A stretch of 64,000 nucleotides of DNA. It comes from Diploscapter coronatus (taxonomy: Eukaryota; Nematoda; Chromadorea; Rhabditida; Rhabditidae). The stretch spans positions 66,115,201 to 66,179,200 of the forward strand of contig OZ038422.1 of NCBI GenBank assembly GCA_964036155.1, read 5' to 3'. Of the stretch, positions 23,809 to 35,200 are shown one piece after another (position 1 is the first letter of the stretch; every line of letters begins with the position of its first letter). The notes beneath the pieces are model-generated. The model searched no databases. It was not told where the DNA came from and saw only the letters and a program-made list of their open reading frames with translations. The translations under genes were made by a program, and so were the position numbers.

Positions 23809-25200
23809 TTTACGCGTAAGTGATATTGAAAAAATTCGTCCTTCCAGTATGTTGTATAGATGGACATAGTGAACAATTTTCGTTCCAGGATCGACCTCGA
23901 ATTCATTACTGTTTGAGCTACAGAATTTTTTGAAACATAATGACCAATTATTGCAAAGTGCCGTTTGGAAAGTAAATTTCAAAAAATTATATCTTTGGCT
24001 ATACCAATCCGTTTTTCAAGCAGTCTTTTATTATAAGCTTGATTAGCCCATCAGATTTTGAGAAAAATACTTTCATAACTCTGTCTTCACATCGGGAATA
24101 TTATTTGCGCTCTCTAGATATCACCCCAAACTCGATTCTTACGAATAACATGTCTTATAAACTCGTACATCTGTGATAATAAGCTTCTTCATTTTAGGGA
24201 ATATTGATATTATCCTGGCATGTTGCGCTATATCACGACCATGGCAATGCTTTCCAATGCGAATGACATGCACTCTGTTTATCGACCTTCCGACTCCGTA
24301 ACCTGACATTATTCGAAATAATTGATTACCCGTTTGAGTGCAACATGGATAAAGTGAAAATGTCCTGCAAGAGTATTTTGCTAATCATAAAATGTTTATT
24401 TTAAAGAAACCCAAAATGCAAAAGTTATATATTCTTTTTAAAAAATCTAAATATTTTGGATGATATCATGTTTTTAAAAGGGAGTCTGTAATTTTCGAGG
24501 ATTCTAAGGAAGGGGTCGGGCTAAAGATTCGAGACAGGTCTGGGGTTGAATTTTTTTTTAAATAGTCTCTGGCTATATTTGACCTGAAGAACACGATTTT
24601 GGGGTTTCTTATGGGATTCTACTTTTTTTGGCAAATGCACTCTTAGGGGATCGAATTTTTTAGTTTTCGGCCCAGAAATTGTGTTAGACAGGCTAAACCA
24701 GGAAAGTTTTGCATCATTCAAATTATTTGCGAATATTGAAATGCTGATAAATAGAAACATTCTACTTTGTAGGTCCAACGAAACCAGATTGAATAACATT
24801 AATGTATATAAATTGGTTGAATTCCTTTGCAACAAATAGATAGATTATTAAGGATATAATTACCGATATTTTGAAAACCTTATAGATTCGCGTTTCTAAA
24901 TCTTAAGTTATTACAAGGAAATGTGTACCTTTAAAATTTATCTTTCTGAACCAAACCAAGTACATTCTAAATTGATTTGGCAGAATACACTAGGATTAGT
25001 CCAAAATGGTAAGCCTTACATCATAGCTCATTTTTCTTGTTAGAAATTTATGCTTAGAACTTTAAATATATGAACTTACTCGTTTTCGAATTATCCTCAT
25101 TACATTTCATCTTTCCACGAAAATTTATGAAGAATTTTTTTTAAAAATAACAATTTCAATTTGTATTCGAAATATCCGTAGAAATATGATACTGGAATTA
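23809..25200. other. foldback module then intergenic sequence
   Basis: About 23809-24000 is the inner foldback module (GTTTACGCGTAAGTGATATT, CAAAGTGCCGTTTGGAAAG). The rest to 25200 is AT-rich and lacks a recognised gene; small frames there have no family signature. Confidence 0.5.
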
Positions 25201-25265
25201 TTAGGCTGGCGAATAAGTTTTGTCACAAAACTTCAAATTTATTTCATTTACTTTTGAAATGAATT
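25201..25265 (+). repeat. mariner-type terminus
   Basis: TTAGGCTGGCGAATAAGTTT resembles a Tc1/mariner terminal repeat but of a different subfamily from the element at 8401. No transposase follows, so it is a relic. Confidence 0.5.
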
Positions 25266-25671
25266 ATTCTAAAATACCTCTAAGTATAGTCGACTTTTTC
25301 CCACATGGAATAAAGTGGATGGAGCTCGTTTAGGCAAACTGCAAAATAGGAACAGATAAATGCAAAAAAGTGGGTGAAGCAAACGTGTTTTGCCATTTTC
25401 CTTTCTTAAATTTGATTTTAAAAAAAAATTTCATCTAAATATTGTCTATGGATAAAAATAATTGATCAGGCCAGTTTATAGTGATATTGGAAGAAAAATG
25501 ATCAAAATTCGAAATTATAAGAAGAGCAAAGGTAAAAAAAATCGTTCTCTATTAATTCCAATTTATTAGCAGAATATTTATAGGCAGATAATTAGAAGGT
25601 CAGGATTGTAAAAATATCGAAATTAAAAATATAGGCGAAAGAAATAATAAAAACACGAAGAAATGCATTCG

Positions 25672-25775
25672 CCCCGCCCACTTTTAGGGGGGCGTTGCCT
25701 AATTTTCACTTTTTTGTGATTAGGACTCATAGGGATACTTACCCCTATAATCAAATAACGATTTGTGGGACTTTT
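25672..25775 (+). repeat. P4-family terminal fragment
   Basis: CGCCCACTTTTAGGGGGGCG followed by TTTTTGTGATTAGGACTCAT parallels 5096-5155 in the P4-type arm. Confidence 0.6.
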
Positions 25776-25994
25776 TTTCTGAAATCTGAATTCTCTTTAA
25801 TGACTGTTCCACAATGCTTTGAGCATTCTGGCCACACCCACTTTCGTTCCCCAATACAAAGCACGCACTCGCCATTTACACCGCATTGAAAAAAGCGAGA
25901 ATAGTCGATTTTCGCAATTAAGTTGGCTTTTCCTTAAGTATGGGGAGAAAAAGAGACGGGATTTGGCTGCCGGATTCTTTACACTGTCTCAAGC

Positions 25995-26076
25995 ACCGTG
26001 TGTTCGGCTCTTAAATAAAGTTATGAATAAATGAAAATTTATTTATTTTTAATGAAAGACTTTCTTAATAGTCTAT
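25995..26076 (+). repeat. 3' end of a mariner element
   Basis: AATAAAGTTATGAATAAATG followed by GACTTTCTTAATAGTCTA matches the 3' untranslated tail and terminal repeat of the mariner at 8401-9653 (compare 9593-9653). The body is missing. Confidence 0.65.
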
Positions 26077-26654
26077 TAATTAAACTTGCTGATCTTTCTT
26101 ATTTTAACAAGAAAATAATTTTTCATGTTTCTATTGCTATTAAAAATAATTTTGTTCTTGAACTTCGATTAAATAGCTACTCTATAATTTTTTTTTTCTA
26201 TTTTGCTATTTTATCCACGAGTAAAACATTTATTGAGTTTTTTTTTTCATATATTCTTTAAACATTTCGTGCCCTGAATTTGGTGATTATTTTTAACTCC
26301 TCACTTTTGAATCGTAAAGCTGGAGCTAGAAATGTCAATAAATGGTATGGGCAAGAAGTGAGCATTTGCGATCGATTTGAATTGTGCCTGCAGAATTAGC
26401 TATAGGTATTGCTGTTTTATTGTATAATCTCTTAAACTTCAATTCCTTATCAGTATTTGAAATAAACCGTAATCGATTCACATCCGAGATCAAATTCCAA
26501 TGCTATTACTAAAGGCGACGAAGTTTGAAAAAGTTGCTTATCTTACGGTGTTATATTGTATATTTTACAATTTTTAATCAGTTACAGACTGAAATACATG
26601 TAATTGTATATTTTAGAAAGGGATCTTGTGGTTACCCTTCAATTAATTCGAACA

Positions 26655-26795
26655 AAAAAAGCAGGGTTGTTGATGGACCCGGCCCGATCCGCATTTTTCG
26701 AGTTTAAGTCGGGTCCGGATCCAGAGGATGAAAAAATTGGAAAATTTTTGCGGGTTCGGGTTCGAAGTCAGGACCTGCATGGACCCGCAAATTAA
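26655..26795 (+). repeat. GGGTCCG-rich repeat, copy 1
   Basis: This short GC-rich block is built from GGACCCG/CGGGTCC words around AAAATTGGAAAATTTTTGCG. Similar blocks occur at about 44585-44660 and 63465-63535. The open frame across it reflects composition. Confidence 0.6.
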
Positions 26796-26809
26796 TTAGT
26801 TTGATGCAA

Positions 26810-27909
26810 TTAAGGGTGAATGTCCGAATTATTCAAATTGGTGCGGAACAGGAGCCCATCGATTTGACTTATTTCCACGTATAGAGTACAGTTTTTCACG
26901 TTGATTCTCGTGGTGCTATTCGTTTTTCGAAAATCGATTATTGTAGCGGATTACGGTAGCTTGAAGTTTTGACAGACCCAACCTCAAGAAAAATTCATAA
27001 CTTTTTTTATTTATGAACCGAGTCAAATGTTGTTTCCAGCATTGAATCGCCCATGAAAAACTCTACAAATAGTGTAACTACGACCACCTGCTACCATCAA
27101 TAACTTCCCGCCAAAAAATTCATTTCCGAAAATTCGACCCTGACCGGCTGCAGTTTTTTTTTTTTTTTTTCGATTTTTTACCCAAATTAGAGTCTGATAC
27201 TCCGGCTGTAAATAAGCTTATTTTGTAGAAAATTCAATTTTGCACAAGATATGACCAATTTTGATAAAAATCATCATGGTCGAAACCACGAAAAATGCGT
27301 CTGAACGCATAAAATCAGGGTAATTATTTCATAGCGTCAACTTTGACTCCCCACAACTTTCTTATTTCTGAACCAAATTCCATGATTCTTTTTTATTTTG
27401 TAGACCTTGTTGAAGAGAATATGATAAAAATATAAAGAAATTTTTAGAAATTAATTTTGGCGGGAAAAAATTAGCCTAAGTTGTCCTATATGCCCGTACT
27501 ATGTTTACGCGTAAATGACGTTGGAAAAATTCGTCTTTTCAGTATGTTGTGTAGAATGACATGGTGAACAACTTTATTCGAAAATCGGCCCCGGATTCAT
27601 TATCGTATCGACTACAGAATTTTTTGAAATTCAATAACTAATTATTGCAAAGTGCCGTTTGGACAGTAAATTTCAAAAAATCATTCAATTTGATCCACAA
27701 GTAAGAAAGTTATCAATTTTTCCTGAGATCGGGTCTATAAAAACTTCAAACTACCGTAATCCTGCATACGATCATTTTTATGAAAAACAAATCACATCAT
27801 GATGATCAGCGTGAAAAACTGCATATATGGTGTGAAAATCAGCCCGATTTACGGACCCTGTTTATGCCCCTTTGTTAAGACTTGGGTTTTTTCTGACATC
27901 CACTCTTAA
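26810..27909 (+). mobile_element. TTAA-bounded element E, full copy 1 (1.1 kb)
   Basis: The element is bounded by TTAA at both ends with short inverted termini (GGGTGAATGTCCG and TGACATCCACTC). The inside has no ORF of note but contains a poly-T run and the CTGCAGCCGGTCAGGG phrase in complement. The copy at 50587-51686 has the same length and looks nearly identical. A third, diverged copy lies in an intron (35638-36974). TTAA targeting and the lack of a gene fit a non-autonomous piggyBac-like element, but the class is inferred. Confidence 0.75.
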
Positions 27910-28349
27910 GTATATTTCATTCATACTAAGCTATCTACAAATTTGATATATCAAATCAGAAATCAAATTCATGATACCAAATAACATGATTGCACAACTT
28001 TACCACTATCAATCAATTTTATTTTTTATTACTATTGCTAGTGTGTGTCCTTATCCAAATGGATAGAACTCTGTGTATTTGAATTTCTACTCCTATTAAA
28101 CACGTAATTCCACCTGCGATACTTTTTATCACTTCACTGCTATAAGCGATAATCCAAGCGCAATATTTTATCAATCAAGTTTGTCACTTTCCCTTCGCAT
28201 TTTATAGCTTGTGATATAAAACAGCAATAAAATATCAAAAGCAAATCGCTTTTGTACGAATTTTGACCGCTGGGGACTATTTAAAGTTTAAGTTTAAAAA
28301 TAAAAATAACTAGATTATATTGAATATTTTATCAAAATCATATATTTAC

Positions 28350-28390
<41 letters not shown>

Positions 28391-28787
28391 ATAATAACAT
28401 AGCAGACCCCTCCACATGGAGAAGAATGCTACGAAAAAAATAACGATAATAGCAATAGTTGGTAAGAGAATAATCAGAACAATTTAGCAATTTCTTCTAG
28501 AAGTTGTTATAATTAATCTCTTTACAAACGTTTTATTCTCTAAAATAAATATTGTATTAGGAATAATTACAAAAAAATTTATTGATTTTAAAAATCGACT
28601 TTAATCAATAATTGGCTATCTGCAATTGTGATATTAATGCGTTTTTTTTAAGTCTTCTATATTTATAAAATGTATAGTTTCAATAAATAAAATTTCTATA
28701 TTGTTCACTTTTAAAAGATATCAATATCAAAATGCAGAAATATTGAAGTACTATGATTCGATTCGAAATTATTTGTAAGTACAGAGT
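27910..28787 (+). repeat. AT-rich module A, copy 3 (complete)
   Basis: This is the best-defined copy. It runs from the CTTAA junction with element E to the start of the F1 foldback and includes 12 ATT units at 28351-28386. It is non-coding. Confidence 0.85.
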
Positions 28788-29535
28788 GTTTCAAGTTTAT
28801 CTACCCAATTTACTTTTTGGATAACTTTTTATTTTTCATCCAAATTGAGCAGTTTTTTTTGCATGGCACTCTCCTTACGTAATGGTTTTGTCTGGCATAG
28901 CTCTTGAGTAGAAGAAAATTACCCACACCCATAAAACTACCTGTTCTTGAAAAGCTAATTCTTGATAATCTAAGAAAAGTTTCAAAAATTTATAGCTCTC
29001 TGTGTGTGCATATTATAGAATAAGTTCTGGAACAAAAGTTAATCAACTTGAAGAGCTCTACAAGATTTCATGGAAAATTCTGACGTTAACTCACACTATA
29101 CATGTAAATACAGTACGGGTATATAAGGTAACTTCGGATAACTTTTTCTCGCCAAAAATAATTATCAAAAAATGTTCTTTTTATTTTTACTTTATTCTCC
29201 TACTCAAGATCTACAAAATAAAAAAAGAATCATTCAATTTGGTTCAGAAGTAAGGAAGTAATGGATTTTTGAAACTTTTCTTAGACACAAGAATTAGCTT
29301 TTCAAAAACAGGTAGTTTTATGGGTGTGGGTAATTTGCTTCGACTCAAGAGCTATACCAGACAAAATCATTACGTAAGGAGAGTACCGTGCAAAAAAAAC
29401 TGCTCAATTTGGATGAAAAATAAAAAAAAAAAAAGAAAGTAAAATAGGGAGATAAACTTGAAAGGAGGGCGTGTGTTGTCCAACAAAAATTTTATCGGAA
29501 AACTCTAAGGATTCAACTTGAAACGCCCTGTATTT
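28788..29535. repeat. foldback family F1, palindromic copy
   Basis: This is the mirror copy of 16500-17262. Its ends are GTTTCAAGTTTATCTACC and the complement of GGGCGTTTCAAGTTGAA; the inside pairs CTCCTTACGTAATGG with its complement near 29374. Confidence 0.75.
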
Positions 29536-29760
29536 TATTGCATTTATCAAATTGAAGCAAAGAAAAGTTCTTTATCGTCATTTTTCGTTTTGCATACGTG
29601 TCTCTATGTCATAGTATATTTTATGCGCCTGAAATTTTCAACTCTCTTAACCATTTTCTCGCCTAACAATCGATAAATGTCAATACTATTTCCTTATCAG
29701 TATGCATCAATCCCCTCTAAAACGCTCCATCTATTCGCTGTCGTAAAATAGTATCAACTA

Positions 29761-30302
29761 TTAGACTGTTAAGAAGGTCCTGCACCAAAAATTTTAAAAA
29801 TCTATAATTTTCTAGAAATGAATCGAATGCCCTAGTAGGTGTGAAAACCTTGTAGAATGTTTTGAAACTCATCACATGGGTATATAAGGGCCCGCGCGTA
29901 GGGTTTTGATAACTTGCCGACTATCATCAGCGAACCTCAACTTCGAACAATCATCTACTACGAGTGGCGCCAAAACAGCAACGCGAGCAGAACGATCGCT
30001 AACATCAACAACACATTAAGTGGAAGCATCGTTCCATCAGACTATCACTTGTTTTGTCCTTTGAAGCTTCACCTACGAGGGAAAACAGTTCGACAAGTAT
30101 GACGACCTCAAAATAACAGTCAACAACTTCTTCGTATCAGCCTCCCGAATTCTGGGCGAAAAGCAGCAGTGATTTGCCCAATAGATGGGCGAAGGTTACT
30201 GATCTCAACGGTGAATATATTGTTGATTCTTGATGGCTTTAAATAAAGTTATGAAGAAATGAAAATTTATTTTTTTGGTACAAGACTTTCTTAACAGCCT
30301 AA
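29761..30302 (+). mobile_element. mariner deletion derivative (MITE), copy 2
   Basis: This is the same 542 bp element as 15734-16275, here on the plus strand. Its frame at 29914-30102 fuses the transposase N-terminal segment to the C-terminal PSDYHLF block. It keeps the aspartate that the 8401 copy has lost in that block, so it derives from a less decayed parent. Confidence 0.9.
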
Positions 30303-30745
30303 TATTTTGATCTGCATCTTTTTATCATGCTGTATCATTTCTGCAACATGTTTTTCTTTCCTCCTTCACATTTTATCTCTCGCTTTAGTGATTATGTAAA
30401 GCTCAGCTCCCTTGGCTAGCTTGGGATTTGTTTTTGCTCTTTACAATTCCTTAATAAATCCTTGGTATCTTACCAAAAATTCGTTATGGAACTTCAGTCC
30501 TTGGAATCTTTCCAGAACTGCGAATAACCAACTAGGTTTAGATTTTTATAAAATTTCGATTTTTTCTTTTTCTAGTCGCACACCACATCTACTCAAATCT
30601 AGTATCATCAAGTAGAACAAATTCAATCAGAATAAAGATAATAATATGTTGTTATAGTCCATTGCAGGCGAAGGTAAAGAATTGTGAATGTGTTTCATGA
30701 TTTTTTTCTTTTAAAAATTACTGAGATGTTGCAAAGTGAAAATTT

Positions 30746-30837
30746 TGGCTCATAGAAAAGAGACCACTTTTCCTGAGAAATAGTATGAGGGAAAGAAAAA
30801 AAATATAGGCAAAAGTGGTGTCTTTTTCTAGGAGTCC
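30746..30837. repeat. hairpin MITE M1, copy 3
   Basis: GGCTCATAGAAAAGAGACCA pairs with TGGTGTCTTTTTCTAGGAGTCC. The internal motif GAAATAGTATGAGGGAAAG is shared with copy 1. Confidence 0.7.
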
Positions 30838-32266
30838 TAAAGTCATAGAAAAGCAACTATAGTAAAGGTGAGATGAAAGCTATTTTATGTATTGCCATTT
30901 AGAAACGGTTTAAAACTTCTCTACTAGACAAATAAAACATGTCATATTTATATAAAAAAAATTGTGTGATAAATATTTCGTGTCATCATATTTGAATAGC
31001 TAAAGTTGCACAAATATCGAAACTTCTTTCAACATTGATATAATGACAATTTATACAATCAAAACGTAAGTTAACATAGAATGATACGTAAATCAGAGCC
31101 TTAATGTTTAAACATTCTGCTAAGGCCCTTTTCACTTCTAAGCTGGTGATAAAAGTATAATTACGACTTTAAAGGCGTCATATCACTAGCAAATTCTACC
31201 ATTCTATTAATGATCAGTAATTCTGGACTAGATGGGAAACGACTATAAGCGGCTTGGAAGAGAGAGTTCGTCCTTTGATATTAGTAAGTTGATAGTTTTT
31301 AGAAAAATGTATATCTTACAAAATCGTTTCTATTTTCTTTAGAAAATAATTCCTTAAAATATTCAGAAATTAACCTAGAGTGACAATAAAGAATTTGATA
31401 TGATTCCTTTAATTTTCTCCGATCACCTGTATTGCTCATTTTCTATAATTTTTTCTTGCTACAAATCGCTTCAGTACTAGAAATCGTGCACAAATAATAA
31501 TCGTTCACAAATTTTTCGATTTTCGCTCATTTCCCAACATTTTTATTCTTGTAGATTGTAATTTCCTCCAACAAAATATTCGAGTTTTGTGCAGAGAAAT
31601 CACAATCTTTGGTAAATAATTATGAGAAATAAGTGAAAAGCAAAGTGTTTATGGACAAATATTACTGCCAATGACCGATTACTTGAGACTAAATAAGTGA
31701 CACGCGTTTCTGATGTGCTGGAATTAGCTCGTTGTTTTCAACGGGCTTTACACCATTGCATCATATTCCAGGAATGAGTTAGATGACTATTTGTGAATAC
31801 GCAATGCACATTTTGCATATGCAAATCTGTACTTTATTTATTTTGTCTCAATTATCGGTCATTGACAATGTACGCACTTCAATTTTGACATTGGAGCGTA
31901 TTACTAGCAATAAAAAGTTCACAAAGCCTGAAAGATATATGATCTAGTCATATTTCTCCGAAACTACTTCTTCTTCAGCATTAATGGATGATTTTAATTT
32001 TATTTTCATCACTTCCAACAAATATTTGACTTTTGAAATTTTATTTTCAAATATTGATTTCATATCCATTTTTCAGGTATTTACGACAAATACTTACTGA
32101 TTCATTTATATTTTTATGATTAAATTTTACTAGTAATTCAAAAATGCTGACTTAGAGTTATAATCCATGATGATAGTCGATTTCTATAATCATGTTGTAA
32201 TTCTCAAAGAATTTAAAGATTTTAAGAAAAATTTAGTCCAGTAATTTTTTAAAAATCATTCAGTAT
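30838..32266. other. upstream region of the DUF288 gene
   Basis: This is AT-rich sequence without a supported gene or a repeat copied elsewhere in the window. It should contain the promoter of the gene starting at 32267, but no specific element is recognised. Confidence 0.5.
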
Positions 32267-35200
32267 ATGATGCTAAAAATGTTTTTTGCAGATATTTCAT
32301 TCAACAATATTCGAGGCGTTTTCAACACATGCATAATATTTTCAATTATCGCATTTATTCTCATAAATTTATACGCTTTAAGATACAACATTAATGATTA
32401 TAATAGGTAATAAAATATCGATGATTCCACACATAAAATAGCATTTTAGTGAAAATTATAACAAAATCAAATTATCACTCAATAAAAAGATGGCTAAAAT
32501 AGCATCGAACAAATGGATAGTTCTGACAACAATCAATCAGCCAACAAAGGATGTTAAAGTTAAAAAATAGCCGAATATCTAAAATCACGATTCATTTTCA
32601 GTACCTCGCATCATTGAAGAATTGGAATTTAGTTGTAGTAGCGGATTTGAAAACACCGAAAAATTGGACATGGGAGGGAGTTCATTTTCTATCAGTAGAA
32701 GCTCAGGAAGAAATGAGCAAAGGTATGATGAATAAAATTATATACTTTTTAATTTATCATTTAGCACTAAATTTTGTTCGAAAATTGCCCTACAAATCAT
32801 ATACTCGAAAAATGATTGGTTATTTGTATGCGATTTCCCACGGAGCTGAGTGGATTTATGACACAGACGACGACAATCGACCCACGTTCGGAGGACTCGA
32901 TACTTTTGACTTCGCAGATGAACTAAGTGGAGTTAGATTCGAGAGAAATCATAGTGATCCGATAATGTATGAATCAGAAAATAACTGCCATAACATTTTT
33001 CTGTCAGAAATCGACTGTTCAACCCCTATTTATTCTATGGAAGACCTGACATGTGGCCGAGGGGATTTCCTTTGGAGTATTTCAGTGTAATGTTTTTGAA
33101 GAGGAAATTCATTATTCCTTAATTCTAGCAACATAATCACACTGATGCCAATTTCCGTCTGTGTGAAATACAGAAGAGGGCTGCAGTTCAACAAGGACTC
33201 GTCGATATGGATCCTGATGTCGATGCTATTTTTAGGTTAATCATTTCAATGAATTTGATCAATTTAAAATTCTCAGATTATTGCATGCAAACCCTACCAA
33301 AGTCTCGTCAGAGCATTTCAATCGACATGCGCCTTCCATAATTCTGGGTCAGAAAACGTACTCGCCTTGGAATTCGCAAAACACGCTCTTCCACAGAAAT
33401 GCATTCTTCACCATGTTCCTGCCTACTACTGTCTCTTTCAGGTAAAAGAATATAATTTTAATTTAGATAAGAATATGAATTTAGAACAACCGATATTTGG
33501 AGGTCATATTTTTCACAGAAATTATTGCATCTCATCGATGAATACGTTGCATTTTACCCTGTGAACGCAGTTCAAATCAGAAATGCTCACAATTATCTGA
33601 AGGATTTCGAAGATGAACAGTACAATTCTTTTTAGTATGCTTTTTGATAAACTAATTCAGAGAAGTTTATCTCAAATCAGGGGCGTTATTGAAGTTCCTT
33701 GATGAGTGGAAATGCAGTCAAAAGTCTACAGCGAATTGTGCAATTGAATTGGCTGAACAATTTGGGTAACCTTTGTGATAATACTTATTTTAATTTGAAC
33801 CTTAGAAAAAGGAAATTTTGGCAGGAAGACGATGTTGATTTGGTCAAGGATTGGATTCATGATCTGATTGAAATCGAGTATGTAATTTTTTAAATTAAAT
33901 TTTCGGATTTCGCACATACAATGCTAGAAATTTGATCAATTGGGAATTTTTAAAACATTTGTTTCGGCTAAATTTGTTAAATTCGATAAACTGATGCTTG
34001 GATAACTTTTAAAATTCAATGCAAAATTACTTGATAAAAATAGATGATAATACTTGTCTAGTACATTGAATTTCTCCAATTTTGATTTGATATTCTTTAC
34101 TTTTTCTACAAGAATAATACAAACTTTTTCCTATTTTAGATATGTATTTCCAAAGCTCTCAAAACCGACTCCATACGAAATGGCGAAGAATGAAAATGTG
34201 ACAAATGCCAATTGTAGAAGGATGTTTTTGCAATTATTCAACGATAAACCGATCGATTCTAGCAAAACTGTAAATTTGTCTAAATTATGATTCAACCTAT
34301 AACTAACTTTAGTCAGAAACGAGAGCGCTTCAAAAGATGAACAGTTTCGATGACTTGATAAAATTCTGTCAAAAGTCAAATTACACTGGTATTTTTTCAA
34401 AGACAAGGGATTTTGAGAATCTGCAGTGCGAAGATAGAATTTTTTTTCTTGCAAAAATCTCCGTACTACCAAATTCTTTTTTTATTAGGCAATATATTAA
34501 CTTTACTACATTAAAATTTTAGCATTTCATCAAGGAATAACTTCATCAGCTACTTTAGCAGCGCAACATTCAAAGATTCCACAACTAAATAAGACACTTG
34601 ATACCGTAAGAGTAAAAATAATGTTGTCGAGAATTTGTAAAAGTATCGACGTAGCTATCGAGAAATATTCACTTTCAGTCAAATAATGAGTGGAAGAAAT
34701 TCTTTGGCCAATTCTATTTTGTCAATGTTGGCCACACGATAACTTTTACAAATTGCCATTTAGACGATTAAAATTGAGTAATAAATATTTGAGGCTCTGA
34801 TAATTGTCTGCAATCAAGTTATGGATCTCAACTATGGCTATTCGATACTTCAACGTCTCTACACTCCATATTTTGCTGCTGTGATATTCTGTGGATCGTG
34901 GTATCCAGAAAAGCAGAGTGCAAGTAATCATTAGGATTTTTTTTTTTTTTTTTTAAATTTCGCTCTTTTCATACATTTGGAACGATAAACTAATTTTTAT
35001 ACGTAAAAATCTTCCTACATCAAGTTCTATCTATTATTGAAAGAGATTTCGATGAATTTAATGAAATCACCAAGACCCTTCACAATTGTATTTTTCTTTC
35101 TAAAACGTGATATTAAATTTAGAAAATCCGAATGTTCCACCTCTGCAATATTCTTTCAATTACATCCATATCACCCCGAAAGAAATGAATCGTGGTTATA

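Larger units (their letters stand above)
27128..30302 (+). repeat. right arm of 14.6 kb inverted-repeat structure
   Basis: This is the reverse complement of 15734-18910. Its outer end is a mariner terminus (CAGCCTAA) followed by TA. Unlike the left arm, the sequence inside its inner edge continues into the rest of element E, so this arm is more likely to be the source and the other arm the copy. Confidence 0.9.

Noticed and set aside
33442..33518. First thought that the DUF288 gene had lost its conserved DIWR segment
   Set aside because: An acceptor at 33484 instead of 33518 restores TTDIWRSYFSQ in frame, so the gene is intact there.
33620..33660. Premature stop (TAG) after EDEQYNSF in the DUF288 gene
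   Set aside because: A donor at 33620 (GTACAATT) removes it and joins EDEQ to EVYLKSG in frame.
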